Positions 40,978-49,326 of a stretch of 64,000 bases of DNA are shown one piece after another; the stretch's first letter is position 1, and every line of letters begins with the position of its first letter. The DNA comes from DASUPK01 sp963782345 (lineage in GTDB: Bacteria > Actinomycetota > Thermoleophilia > Solirubrobacterales > 70-9). The stretch spans positions 62,001 through 126,000 of the forward strand of contig CAWAJF010000003.1 in assembly GCA_963782345.1 (NCBI GenBank), in the 5' to 3' direction. The translations under genes and the position numbers were made by a program. The notes beneath the pieces were generated by a model, which searched no databases, was not told where the DNA came from, and saw only the letters and a program-made list of their open reading frames with translations.

Positions 40978-41430
40978 ATGGCCACTGCGACAGCGATGAA
41001 GACCTACCAGGCGAATGCCCAGGACCGCGAGCGGGACTGGCACGTCGTCGACGCCGAGGGCAAGACCCTCGGCCGTCTGGCGACCCAGATCGCGGACGTG
41101 CTGCGCGGCAAGCGCAAGCCGACCTACACCCCGCATGTCGACGTCGGCGACTTCGTCATCGTCGTGAACGCGGAGAAGATCCGGGTCACCGGCAAGAAGC
41201 TCGAGGACAAGCGCTACTGGCGACACAGCGGCTACCCCGGCGGCATCCGCTCCCGGACCCTCGGCGAGCTGCTCGAGCAGCGGCCCGAGGAGGTCATTCG
41301 CAAGGCGGTCAAGGGGATGCTCCCCCGCAACCGGCTTGCCCGCCAGCAGCTCCGCAAGCTCAAGGTCTACGCCGGCCCGGAGCATCCGCATGCCGCCCAG
41401 CAGCCCAAGCAGCTGGATATACAGACTTGA
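40978..41430 (+). CDS. rplM: Large ribosomal subunit protein L13 (uL13)
   Basis: The 150-residue protein (144 if started at 40996) contains KTYQANAQDRERDWHVVDAE, GKTLGRLATQIADVLRGKRK, KLEDKRYWRHSGYPGGIRSR and VKGMLPRNRLARQQLRKLKV, the whole uL13 core. The first ATG directly follows a T-run; the second begins the family-typical MKTY. Its TGA overlaps the rpsI ATG (TGATG). It heads the rplM-rpsI-glmM-glmS run conserved in actinobacteria. Confidence 0.97.
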   Translation: MATATAMKTYQANAQDRERDWHVVDAEGKTLGRLATQIADVLRGKRKPTYTPHVDVGDFVIVVNAEKIRVTGKKLEDKRYWRHSGYPGGIRSRTLGELLEQRPEEVIRKAVKGMLPRNRLARQQLRKLKVYAGPEHPHAAQQPKQLDIQT

Positions 41431-42248
41431 TGGCGGACGAAGAGCAGCAGCAGCAGCCGGACGTGCCTCAGGACGAGGGCCAGACGCCCCCCGAGGAGCA
41501 GCCCCAGGCCGAGGAGCAGGAGCAGCCCCAGGCCGAGGAGCGGGAGCAGCCCCCCGCCGAGGAGGCCCTCGCCGAGGACGTTGCGACCGAGGATGACACG
41601 CCCGCCGAGGACGCGGCCGCGTCCGCCGAGCAGGCGCCCGTCGAGCAGCCCACCCAGGGCGAGGGCAAGAAGAAGAAGGAGGACGTCGTCCCCGGCGCCG
41701 AGCTCGATCCGATCGCGCTCGAGCCAGACCGCCCGCTGGACGCCGAGGAGCGTGCCCGCCAGGAGGCCGAGGAGGAGGAGCGGGCCCGGCGCGAGCGCGA
41801 GCTGATCGGCGAGGACGACGAGGCTGCGCCGCTCGCGGCAAAGCCCACCAAGCTCTCCGGTGACGCGAGCTACTCCGCGACCGGAAAGCGAAAGTCCTCA
41901 GTAGCCCGCGTCATCCTGCGCCCCGGCGACGGGAACATCCAGGTCAACAAGCGGGCCCTCGACGAGTATTTCCCGCGCGCCTATCTGCAGACGGTCGCCA
42001 AGCAACCGCTCGTCCAGAGCGGCTACGAGGGCAACGTCGACGTGCGCGTCCGCGTCCACGGAGGCGGCATCTCCGGTCAGGCCGCCGCCGTCCGCCACGG
42101 CATCGCCCGGGCGCTGATCGACGTCGATCCCGCCCTTCGCCCGGAGCTCAAGCGCCGGGGAATGCTGACCCGCGACTCGAGGGTCAAGGAGCGCCGCAAG
42201 GCCGGACTGAAGAAAGCCCGCAAGAAGCCTCAGTTCTCGAAGCGCTAG
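41430..42248 (+). CDS. rpsI: Small ribosomal subunit protein S9 (uS9) with long acidic N-terminal extension
   Basis: The S9 core occupies residues about 148-272: YSATGKRKSSVARVILRPGD, PLVQSGYEGNVDVRVRVHGG, GISGQAAAVRHGIARALIDV and the invariant C-terminal FSKR. Before it lie about 140 residues rich in Glu, Gln, Pro and Ala, including repeated QPQAEEQE-like octads, against a usual total S9 length of 130-160. No internal start is well placed, and the ATG at 41430 is coupled to rplM by TGATG, so the extension is probably translated. Its role is unknown. Confidence 0.95.
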   Translation: MADEEQQQQPDVPQDEGQTPPEEQPQAEEQEQPQAEEREQPPAEEALAEDVATEDDTPAEDAAASAEQAPVEQPTQGEGKKKKEDVVPGAELDPIALEPDRPLDAEERARQEAEEEERARRERELIGEDDEAAPLAAKPTKLSGDASYSATGKRKSSVARVILRPGDGNIQVNKRALDEYFPRAYLQTVAKQPLVQSGYEGNVDVRVRVHGGGISGQAAAVRHGIARALIDVDPALRPELKRRGMLTRDSRVKERRKAGLKKARKKPQFSKR

Positions 42249-42260
42249 CGTCCACCGCGC

Positions 42261-43568
42261 GTGGCGGAGAGGAGATTCTTCGGGACCGACGGGGTCCGGG
42301 GCCCCGTGGGCGAGTTGCTCACCCCAGATCTCGCCGTGCGGCTGGGCCGGGCCGCGGCGCTTCAGGCCGAGGCCGAGCGCCCGCAGGTCCTGATCGTCCG
42401 CGACACCCGTGAGTCGGGCCCGATGCTCGAGGAGGCGCTCGCCGCCGGCATCGCGGCCGGTGGGGGGGACGCGATGCTCGGCGGGGTCCTGCCGACGCCG
42501 GCCGCCTCGGTGCTGGCTCGCAGGCTGAGCTTCGATCTGGCGGCGGTCGTCTCCGCCTCGCACAATCCGTTCGCCGACAACGGGATCAAGTTCTTCAACT
42601 CCCGCGGCACCAAGCTCGACGACGACGCCGAGCTCGAGATCGAGTCGCGGATGGAGGAGGGGACCGGGGAGCGCGTCGGGGGCGTCCGGGCCCTCGAGGG
42701 CGCCTTCGACGACTACGTCCGCGAGCTCCGGACGGCATTCCAGCTGGATCTCTCGGGCCTGCGGGTCGCCCTCGACTGCGCCAACGGCGCCACTCACCGG
42801 GCCGCCCCGGTGATCTTCCAGGCGCTGGGGGCAGATCTCGTGCTGACGGGTGTGGAGCCCGACGGCCGCAACATCAACGCGGACTGCGGGTCCACCCATC
42901 CCCAGGCCGTGGTCGAGATCGTTCGCTCGTCCGGGGCGGACATCGGCTTCGCGTACGACGGCGACGGCGACCGGATGCTCGCGGTCGACGGCGAAGGCCG
43001 GCTGCACGACGGCGATGACCTGATCGCGCTGATCGCCCGGGACCTGCAGAAGCGGGGGGAGCTCGAGGGAGGGGTGGCGGTGACGGTGATGACCAACTTC
43101 GGGTTCATGACCACGATGGAGAAGGCGGGGATCGAGGTGGTCCAGACCCAGGTGGGCGACCGCTACGTGATCGAGCAGCTGCTCGAGCGCGGCTGGCGGA
43201 TCGGCGGCGAGCAGTCCGGCCACATCGTCTGGACCGACTTCACCCCGACGGGCGATGGGATCGCGGCGTCCCTCCTCACCCTGCGCGCGCTCGGGAAGCG
43301 CCGCCTCGAGGACGTCGAGCCGTTCGAGCGCCTGCCGCAGCGGCTCGAGAACGTGCGGGTCGCCGACCGCGATGCGATCGAGGGGGCGACCGAGGTCTGG
43401 GCGGCCGTCGAGGCCGAGAACGAGAAGCTCGAGGGCCGCGGCCGCGTCCTGGTGCGTCCCTCCGGCACGGAGCCGCTGGTGCGGGTGATGGTCGAGGCCC
43501 CGGACGAGCAAGAGTGCCAGGCGATCTGCGACCGGCTCGTCGAGCTGGTCCGGCGCGAACTGGCGTAG
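42261..43568 (+). CDS. glmM: Phosphoglucosamine mutase
   Basis: The 435-residue enzyme converts glucosamine 6-phosphate to the 1-phosphate for UDP-GlcNAc synthesis. FFGTDGVRGPVGELLTPDLA opens the fold, VSASHNPFADNGIKFFN holds the phosphoserine, FAYDGDGDRMLAVD is the metal loop and VRPSGTEPLVRVMVEA the phosphate-binding loop. It has a GTG start 12 bases after rpsI. With glmS next, two steps of the same pathway are adjacent. Confidence 0.97.
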   Translation: MAERRFFGTDGVRGPVGELLTPDLAVRLGRAAALQAEAERPQVLIVRDTRESGPMLEEALAAGIAAGGGDAMLGGVLPTPAASVLARRLSFDLAAVVSASHNPFADNGIKFFNSRGTKLDDDAELEIESRMEEGTGERVGGVRALEGAFDDYVRELRTAFQLDLSGLRVALDCANGATHRAAPVIFQALGADLVLTGVEPDGRNINADCGSTHPQAVVEIVRSSGADIGFAYDGDGDRMLAVDGEGRLHDGDDLIALIARDLQKRGELEGGVAVTVMTNFGFMTTMEKAGIEVVQTQVGDRYVIEQLLERGWRIGGEQSGHIVWTDFTPTGDGIAASLLTLRALGKRRLEDVEPFERLPQRLENVRVADRDAIEGATEVWAAVEAENEKLEGRGRVLVRPSGTEPLVRVMVEAPDEQECQAICDRLVELVRRELA

Positions 43569-43636
43569 ATCCGGCTGCGAAGTTTCTGGCAGCCGTCCTG
43601 GTGGGGCAGCCGTGTGCCACTACCCTTACCTGCCTT

Positions 43637-45505
43637 ATGTGCGGCATCGTCGGATACGTAGGTGACCGACCGTGCCGGGACCTGCTGATCGCCGGATTGG
43701 AGAAGCTCGAGTACCGAGGCTACGACTCCGCCGGCATTTCGGTGCTCTCGGACGGCGAGATCGACAGCGTGCGCGCGGTCGGCAACTTGGCGAACCTCCG
43801 CGCCGCGGTCGATGAGCATTCCTCCAGCGGCGACGCCGGATCGGTGGCGGTCGCAGCCAAGCCGGGCACGATCGGGCTCGGTCACACGCGCTGGGCCACT
43901 CACGGCCGGGTCACCGAGGAGAACGCCCATCCCCACGGCGACTGCGAGGGCAAGATCCACATCGTCCTCAACGGGATCGTCGAGAACCACGCGGAGCTGC
44001 GGCGCGAGCTGACGAGCGACGGGCATCAGTTCACCTCGGAGACAGACGCCGAGATCGTCGCCCACCTGATCGAGCGCCACTACGACGGTGAGCTCACCGA
44101 GGCGGTCCGGAAGGCGTTCGCCGACCTGCGCGGTCACTACGCGTTCGTCGCCATGCACAACGACCACGAGGACACCCTCGTCGCGGCCAGGAAGGAATGC
44201 CCGCTGATCATCGGCCTCGGCGAGGACGAGAACTTCGTCGCCTCCGCGATCCCCGCCTTCCTGGCGGAGACCCGGCGCGCGCTGGGGATCAAGAACGACG
44301 AGATCGTCACCGTGCACAAGGGCGACGTCAGCGTGATGGACGCGGACGGGACCATGATCGAGGACCGCGAGCCGATCGAGGTCACCTGGGACGAGGACGC
44401 GGCCGAGAAGGGCGGCTACTCGACCTTCATGCTGAAGGAGATCCACGAGCAGCCCGACGCCGTCGCCGAGACGATCACCGACCGGCTGCCGTCCCTCGAT
44501 GGCGTCGATCTCTCCGACGTCGATCTCGACGACGAGTTCCTGAAGGGCGTCGAGCGGATCGTGATCGTCGCCTGCGGGACCTCCTACCACGCCGGCCTCG
44601 TCGGCCGGTACGCGATCGAGCAATGGGCGCGGGTGCCGGTCGAGATGGACATCGCCTCCGAGTACCGCTACCGGGATCCGGTCCACCGCCCCAACGACCT
44701 CGTCATCGGGATCACCCAGTCGGGCGAGACGGCCGACACCCTCGCCGCGATGCGCCTCGCGCGCGAGAGCGGGTCGAAGGTGCTTGCGATCTGCAACGTG
44801 ATGGGGAGCCAGGCGACCCGCGACGCGGATGCCGTCCTCTTCACCCGCTCGGGCATCGAGATCAGCGTCGCCGCGACCAAGACCTTCGTCAGCCAGGTGG
44901 CCGCCATGTATCTGCTGGGGCTGCGCCTCGCGGAGCTGCGGGGGGAGATGCAGCCGGAGCGGCTCATCGAGCTGGTCGCGGAGCTGAAGACGCTGCCCCA
45001 CAAGATCCAGGAGACGATCGTCTCCTCCGAAGAGCGCGTCAAGGCGATCGCCCGGTCACACCATGGGCAGCGCTTCTTCATGTACATCGGCCGCCATATC
45101 GGCCTGGCCGTCTGCCTCGAGGGCGCGCTGAAGCTGAAGGAGATCTCCTACATCCCCGCCGACGCGTACGCGGCCGGCGAGATGAAGCATGGCCCGATCG
45201 CGCTGCTCGACGAGTCGACTCCGGTCGTCGCCGTCGCGACCGATAGCCCGGTGGTCGAGAAGATGCTCTCCAACATGGAGGAGGTCCGCGCGCGCGGCGC
45301 CGACGTGATCGCCATCGCCACCGAGGGCTCGCGGGGGGTCGAGGAGGCGGCGGACCAGACGATCTTCGTGCCTCGCACCGACTGGATCGTGCAGCCGATC
45401 GTCGCGATCGTGCCTCTCCAGCTGCTCGCCTATTACATCGCGCGCGAGAACGGCCTCAACGTGGATCAGCCTCGCAACCTCGCAAAGACAGTGACCGTCG
45501 AGTGA
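43637..45505 (+). CDS. glmS: Glutamine-fructose-6-phosphate aminotransferase (isomerising)
   Basis: The 622-residue enzyme makes glucosamine 6-phosphate. The start is MCGIVGYVGDRPCRDLLIAG, because Cys2 is the amidotransferase nucleophile; an upstream in-frame start at 43514 would bury it. Two SIS domains follow (IVACGTSYHAGLVGRYAIEQ; AICNVMGSQATRDADAVLFT), then the C-terminal DQPRNLAKTVTVE. A TACCCT box ends 11 bases before the ATG, so initiation close to the transcript start is possible. No glmS ribozyme is seen. Confidence 0.97.
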   Translation: MCGIVGYVGDRPCRDLLIAGLEKLEYRGYDSAGISVLSDGEIDSVRAVGNLANLRAAVDEHSSSGDAGSVAVAAKPGTIGLGHTRWATHGRVTEENAHPHGDCEGKIHIVLNGIVENHAELRRELTSDGHQFTSETDAEIVAHLIERHYDGELTEAVRKAFADLRGHYAFVAMHNDHEDTLVAARKECPLIIGLGEDENFVASAIPAFLAETRRALGIKNDEIVTVHKGDVSVMDADGTMIEDREPIEVTWDEDAAEKGGYSTFMLKEIHEQPDAVAETITDRLPSLDGVDLSDVDLDDEFLKGVERIVIVACGTSYHAGLVGRYAIEQWARVPVEMDIASEYRYRDPVHRPNDLVIGITQSGETADTLAAMRLARESGSKVLAICNVMGSQATRDADAVLFTRSGIEISVAATKTFVSQVAAMYLLGLRLAELRGEMQPERLIELVAELKTLPHKIQETIVSSEERVKAIARSHHGQRFFMYIGRHIGLAVCLEGALKLKEISYIPADAYAAGEMKHGPIALLDESTPVVAVATDSPVVEKMLSNMEEVRARGADVIAIATEGSRGVEEAADQTIFVPRTDWIVQPIVAIVPLQLLAYYIARENGLNVDQPRNLAKTVTVE

Positions 45506-47067
45506 TCTACGATCCCCGCCTCGTGAGTCGCCGCCGAATCCGCTCGACCCTGCTCGCATGCGCCGCAATCCCCGCGGCGATCATCGCCGGCTGCGGCGGC
45601 GGCGGCGGTGGCAGCGTCGACGTCGGCCCCGCCGCGGCCGTGCCGGCGAGCACGCCGATCTACCTCGACGCCACCGTCAAGCCGACCGGCGCCGCCAAGT
45701 CCAACGCCGACGCGGCGCTCGGCAAGATCCTCAACACCCCGGATCCGGGCGCCAAGATCGTCTCGCTGATCGAGGACCAGGCCAAGTCCGATGGCCACCC
45801 GATCAACTATCAGCAGGACATCGCTCCGTGGCTCGGCGGGAAGGCCGCTGTGTTCTTCACGTCGCTCGGCGCCAACTCGAAGGGTGTGGTGGTCGTCGAG
45901 ACCACCAACCCGGCCGCCTCTCTCGCCTTTGCCCAGAAGGCCTCGGGCGATACGGCCACGGACCCCGCGCCCCAGGGCTACAACGGAGCGACCTACCAAA
46001 CCGACAAGAGCCAGCCGGGCCAGGTCTTCGGCACCGTCGGCAACTTCCTCGTCGAGGGCGACCTCACCGGCTTCAAGGCAGCGGTCGACGCGAACAAGGG
46101 CGACTCGCTCGGCGACAGCAGCGACTTCAAGAACTCGATCGCCGATCTCCCGGGCGACCGGCTCGGGACTCTCTACACGGTGCCCAAGGACTTCATCACC
46201 GCGCTCGGCCCCAACCAGCTCGATCCGAACAGCCAGGCGCTGCTCGAGAAGACCGCCGGTAACAACCTGGACCAGCCGGTCGCTGGAGCGCTGACCGCCT
46301 CGGCGAACACTCTCCAGCTCGAGGCCACCGGCGGCAGCAACGGCGTCGAGACACCGGAGAGCTCGCTGCTCGGGGGCGTTCCCGGGCAATCCTGGCTCGC
46401 CTTCGGCCTCGGTGACCTCGGCGGCAACCTCAAGAACAGCATCGATCAGCTCAAGCAGCAGATTCCGAACTTCGACGCCGTGCAGGCGCAGATCCAACAG
46501 GCCACCGGGTCCTCGCTGGAGCAGCTCACAGGCGCGATCGGGGATGCGGTCCTCTACGTCCAGGGGACGACCCAGCCGAAGCTCACGGGCGCTCTGATCG
46601 TCCAGTCCAAGAACACCGATCTGACCGGGCGACTCCTGACCCAGCTCCAGAGCCTGCTCCGGCTCGGCAGCGGAGGCGCGGTCAAGCCGCTGCGGTTGTC
46701 AGGCGGCGGGACCGGGTTCCAGATCAACGATCCGAGCGTCGCGCCGCGTCCCGTGGAGCTCGCACAGCAGGGCGACAAGCTGGTGATCGGCTACGGCGCC
46801 GGCTCCGCCGAGGCGAGCCTGGCCCCTGCGCAGACCCTGTCCGACTCGCCGACCTACTCGGCGGCTCACGATCAGATCTCGTCGCTCGGCACGGATCTGT
46901 TCCTCGACATGCCCTCCATCTTCGCCCTCGCCGAATCCTCAGGCGCGAAGTCCGATCCCGGCTATGCGCAGGCCAAGCCCTATCTGGACGCGCTCACCTA
47001 TCTCGTCACCGGCTCGGGGAGCAGCGGCGACAAGGCCGAGTTCAAGGCCGTCCTCGGCCTGAAGTAG
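45502..47067 (+). CDS. DUF3352-like lipoprotein
   Basis: The 521-residue secreted lipoprotein has the signal SRRRIRSTLLACAAIPAAII ending in a lipobox Cys and a Gly-rich spacer. Motifs such as VPASTPIYLDATVKPTG, IAPWLGGKAAVFFTSLG and FLVEGDLTGFKAAVDANKG match DUF3352, a family of unknown role common in actinobacteria and cyanobacteria. The GTG at 45502 overlaps the glmS stop; GTG 45523 gives a neater signal peptide. It lies between wall and lipid precursor genes, suggesting an envelope function. Confidence 0.85.
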   Translation: MIYDPRLVSRRRIRSTLLACAAIPAAIIAGCGGGGGGSVDVGPAAAVPASTPIYLDATVKPTGAAKSNADAALGKILNTPDPGAKIVSLIEDQAKSDGHPINYQQDIAPWLGGKAAVFFTSLGANSKGVVVVETTNPAASLAFAQKASGDTATDPAPQGYNGATYQTDKSQPGQVFGTVGNFLVEGDLTGFKAAVDANKGDSLGDSSDFKNSIADLPGDRLGTLYTVPKDFITALGPNQLDPNSQALLEKTAGNNLDQPVAGALTASANTLQLEATGGSNGVETPESSLLGGVPGQSWLAFGLGDLGGNLKNSIDQLKQQIPNFDAVQAQIQQATGSSLEQLTGAIGDAVLYVQGTTQPKLTGALIVQSKNTDLTGRLLTQLQSLLRLGSGGAVKPLRLSGGGTGFQINDPSVAPRPVELAQQGDKLVIGYGAGSAEASLAPAQTLSDSPTYSAAHDQISSLGTDLFLDMPSIFALAESSGAKSDPGYAQAKPYLDALTYLVTGSGSSGDKAEFKAVLGLK

Positions 47068-47076
47068 GCCCGTGCC

Positions 47077-47421
47077 GTGGCGAGCGCCGTCGGCATCGAC
47101 CTGATCGAGATCGAGCGCATCGAGCGCGCCCTCGCACGCCGCCCGCGGCTCGCCGATCGCCTCTTCACCGCGGGGGAGCTCGCCTACGCGCGCGACCGCG
47201 CCCGGCCGGGCCGCCACCTCGCGGCGCGGTTCGCCGCCAAGGAGGCCGTGATCAAGGCGCTCGGTCAGGGCCTCCCGCCGAGGGAGATCGAGATCCTGGC
47301 GGGGGAGCCTCCGCGCGTCCTGCTCCACGGCCGGGCGGCGGAGCTCGCTGGCGAGACGCCCATCGCAGTCTCCCTCACGCACTCGCGCGAGAACGCGGCA
47401 GCCGTCGCGATCGCCGGGTGA
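47077..47421 (+). CDS. acpS: Holo-[acyl-carrier-protein] synthase
   Basis: The 114-residue phosphopantetheinyl transferase activates acyl carrier protein with CoA. AVGIDLIEIERIERAL supplies the metal Asp, RHLAARFAAKEAVIKALGQG the Glu/Lys site, and AVSLTHSRENAAAVAIA the closing strand. It starts with GTG. It fits the conserved glmS-acpS-nnr-alr neighbourhood, interrupted here by three extra genes. Confidence 0.95.
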   Translation: MASAVGIDLIEIERIERALARRPRLADRLFTAGELAYARDRARPGRHLAARFAAKEAVIKALGQGLPPREIEILAGEPPRVLLHGRAAELAGETPIAVSLTHSRENAAAVAIAG

Positions 47422-47485
47422 GCACCGACGGCAGCTGCTCACCCTCAAGCGGCGGGCGTCGAAGCGGCGGCTGCAAGCTGATCCC

Positions 47486-48098
47486 CTAGCTCAGATACCC
47501 GATCTCCTCGGCGGTCAGCTCGAGCGCTAGCGCATCGAGATCCTGGTCGTAGCTCTCCGGGACCGATGTGCCCGGAAGCGGGACCATCGCCGGGGAGTGG
47601 GCGAGAAGCCAAGCGAGCATGACCTGACGAGTGCTCGCCTCGTGCTCTGAAGCTACGCGCTGGAGCGCCGATCCCGCCTTCGCGTCGAGGCCGAGGGTCG
47701 ACGGCGTTCAGCTGGTAGAGGTCGATCGCATCGAGCCGAAGGCGCCGCAGGCTCCCCTCGCACGCCTCCCGGAGGTGCTCCGGTCTCCCGTCTGCGCGCC
47801 AGCGGCCGTTGCCCAGCGGGAGGCGACCGCCCTTGGTCGAGACCACGACCCCGTCGGGATAGGGGTAGAGCGACTCGGCGATCAAGCGCTCGCTGGTCTC
47901 GGGCCCGTAGCAATCAGCCGTGTCGACGAGCTGCACCCCCGCGTCGACCGCCCGCCGAACGTTGCGACGGGCCGCATCGAGGTCAGGAGGGCGCCCGTAG
48001 GTGCCCGGACCGGTCAGCCAGGCGCCGCCGAACCCCACCCTGCGGACCGTGATGCGCTCGCTCAACCTGATCGCTCCAATTCTGCCCCACTTCAACAT
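47486..48098 (-). pseudogene. Aldo/keto reductase with internal deletion and frameshift
   Basis: The N-terminal half is a good aldo/keto reductase: RRVGFGGAWLTGPGTYGRPP, VRRAVDAGVQLVDTADCYGP (active-site Asp and Tyr), VVVSTKGGRLPLG (Lys) and LRRLRLDAIDLYQLNAVDP. The C-terminal half (ALQRVASEHEASTRQVMLAW, LLAHSPAMVPLPGTSVPE) is in another frame and ends at TAG 47486-47488. About 70-80 residues expected between them are missing. The open frame that runs on to 47445 is out-of-frame noise. This is a broken gene. Confidence 0.8.
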
Positions 48099-48132
48099 CG
48101 GCGAGCACCGTAGCGCTTGAGAAAGGGGCCGA

Positions 48133-49287
48133 TTACTTCCGCTTCGCGCGCCGCTTCAGGAAAGCCTTGGTCTCCGCCCGGACGACGTCCACCAGGTTGC
48201 CGAGGGCGATGTTCATGTCGGCCAGGTGGAGGCCCCAGCGGTCGTCGGGCACGGCGCTGAGCTGGCGGGCGCCGGCGACCGGGGAGATCATCAGGACGTT
48301 GGCGCCGTTGCTCTGCACGCACCGGCCCGTGTAGTGGTCCTGCGGCTCGACCCAGGGGGTCGGCGCCGTCGGCGGGGAGCCGTTGTAGAGGATGCTGATG
48401 CCGAGACCGACGGTCCCGTTGAACGGCGCGGTCGGTGACAGCGTCTGGAGTGCGCCCACGCCCCCCCGGAGCGCTGCCGGGTTGGTGCAGAGCACCTCGG
48501 TGTTCGCCGGCTCGGCCTGGTTGAAGGCCTGCGAGAGAACTCCCGGGCCCTTGCCGAAGATCGCGTCGTCCGGCGGGGTCTTGCCGAAGGTCGAGTAGGC
48601 GATCACGCAGGCGAGCCGGCGCGGGCTCCGGCACCCCGGGACGTGCCTGAAGACGCCGCCCAGGTTGCGGCCCTGCGCGACGGTGACGTTTCCGCCGAGC
48701 AGGATCGCCGAGAGCAGCCTGCGTCGTGCGGCGGGGAACCGGTCGATCTTCTGGCGGACCAGCTCCTCCAGCATGCCCGAGCCCTGCGAGTGACCGATCA
48801 GGACGACGCCCCGGCCGTGGTTGTAGCGGCGCATGTACTCCTTCCACGCCGCGCGCACGTCGCCGTAGGCGGTGAGCAGGGCGTCCGGCGGAGGCGTGGA
48901 GTTCAGCCCCTGCAGCGTCAACTGGCGGTACATCGGCGCGAAGACGCGGCAGCGCTGGGAGAACCGCGAGGCCTGGTACTGGGCGATCGAGATCTCCTCC
49001 GGGTCGATCGAGAGGTCGGAGTTCTCGGACTTGTCGTCGCTCACCGTCGGATAGACGTAGAAGCAGTCGATCGGCGGCCGCTTCGCGTTCTTCGGGTTCT
49101 CGACGTGGCTCTGGCCGGAGGAGTCGATGACCGTCGTCCGCAGGCTGCCGGCGCATGGATCCGGCCGGGCGCCGGGCTTGCAGAGCCAGGTCGTCGCGCC
49201 ATGTGCTCCCGCCGGCAGCGCCAGGACGACGAGCGCCGCGGCAGCCGATAGCGCCAGTACAGCGATGCGATTGAGTCGTCCCTCCAT
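48133..49287 (-). CDS. Secreted DUF3089-like alpha/beta hydrolase
   Basis: The 384-residue protein has a signal peptide (LALSAAAALVVLALPAGAHG). The family marks are RPPIDCFYVYPTVSDDKSEN, SQRCRVFAPMYRQLTL and the nucleophile elbow VVLIGHSQGSGMLEELVRQK (GHSQG). Several Cys residues suggest disulfides outside the cell. DUF3089 proteins resemble lipases or esterases; the substrate is unknown. The basic C-terminus (FLKRRAKRK) recurs in secreted proteins here. It faces nnr divergently with a 39-base gap. Confidence 0.87.
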   Translation of the reverse strand: MEGRLNRIAVLALSAAAALVVLALPAGAHGATTWLCKPGARPDPCAGSLRTTVIDSSGQSHVENPKNAKRPPIDCFYVYPTVSDDKSENSDLSIDPEEISIAQYQASRFSQRCRVFAPMYRQLTLQGLNSTPPPDALLTAYGDVRAAWKEYMRRYNHGRGVVLIGHSQGSGMLEELVRQKIDRFPAARRRLLSAILLGGNVTVAQGRNLGGVFRHVPGCRSPRRLACVIAYSTFGKTPPDDAIFGKGPGVLSQAFNQAEPANTEVLCTNPAALRGGVGALQTLSPTAPFNGTVGLGISILYNGSPPTAPTPWVEPQDHYTGRCVQSNGANVLMISPVAGARQLSAVPDDRWGLHLADMNIALGNLVDVVRAETKAFLKRRAKRK

Positions 49288-49326
49288 GGACCTGTAGAGA
49301 GGCTATCCCAGAGTAGGCTCACGCCG

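Noticed and set aside
43569..43636. glmS ribozyme
   Set aside because: The gap before glmS is under 70 bases and lacks the conserved ribozyme core; GlmS is preceded only by a TACCCT box.
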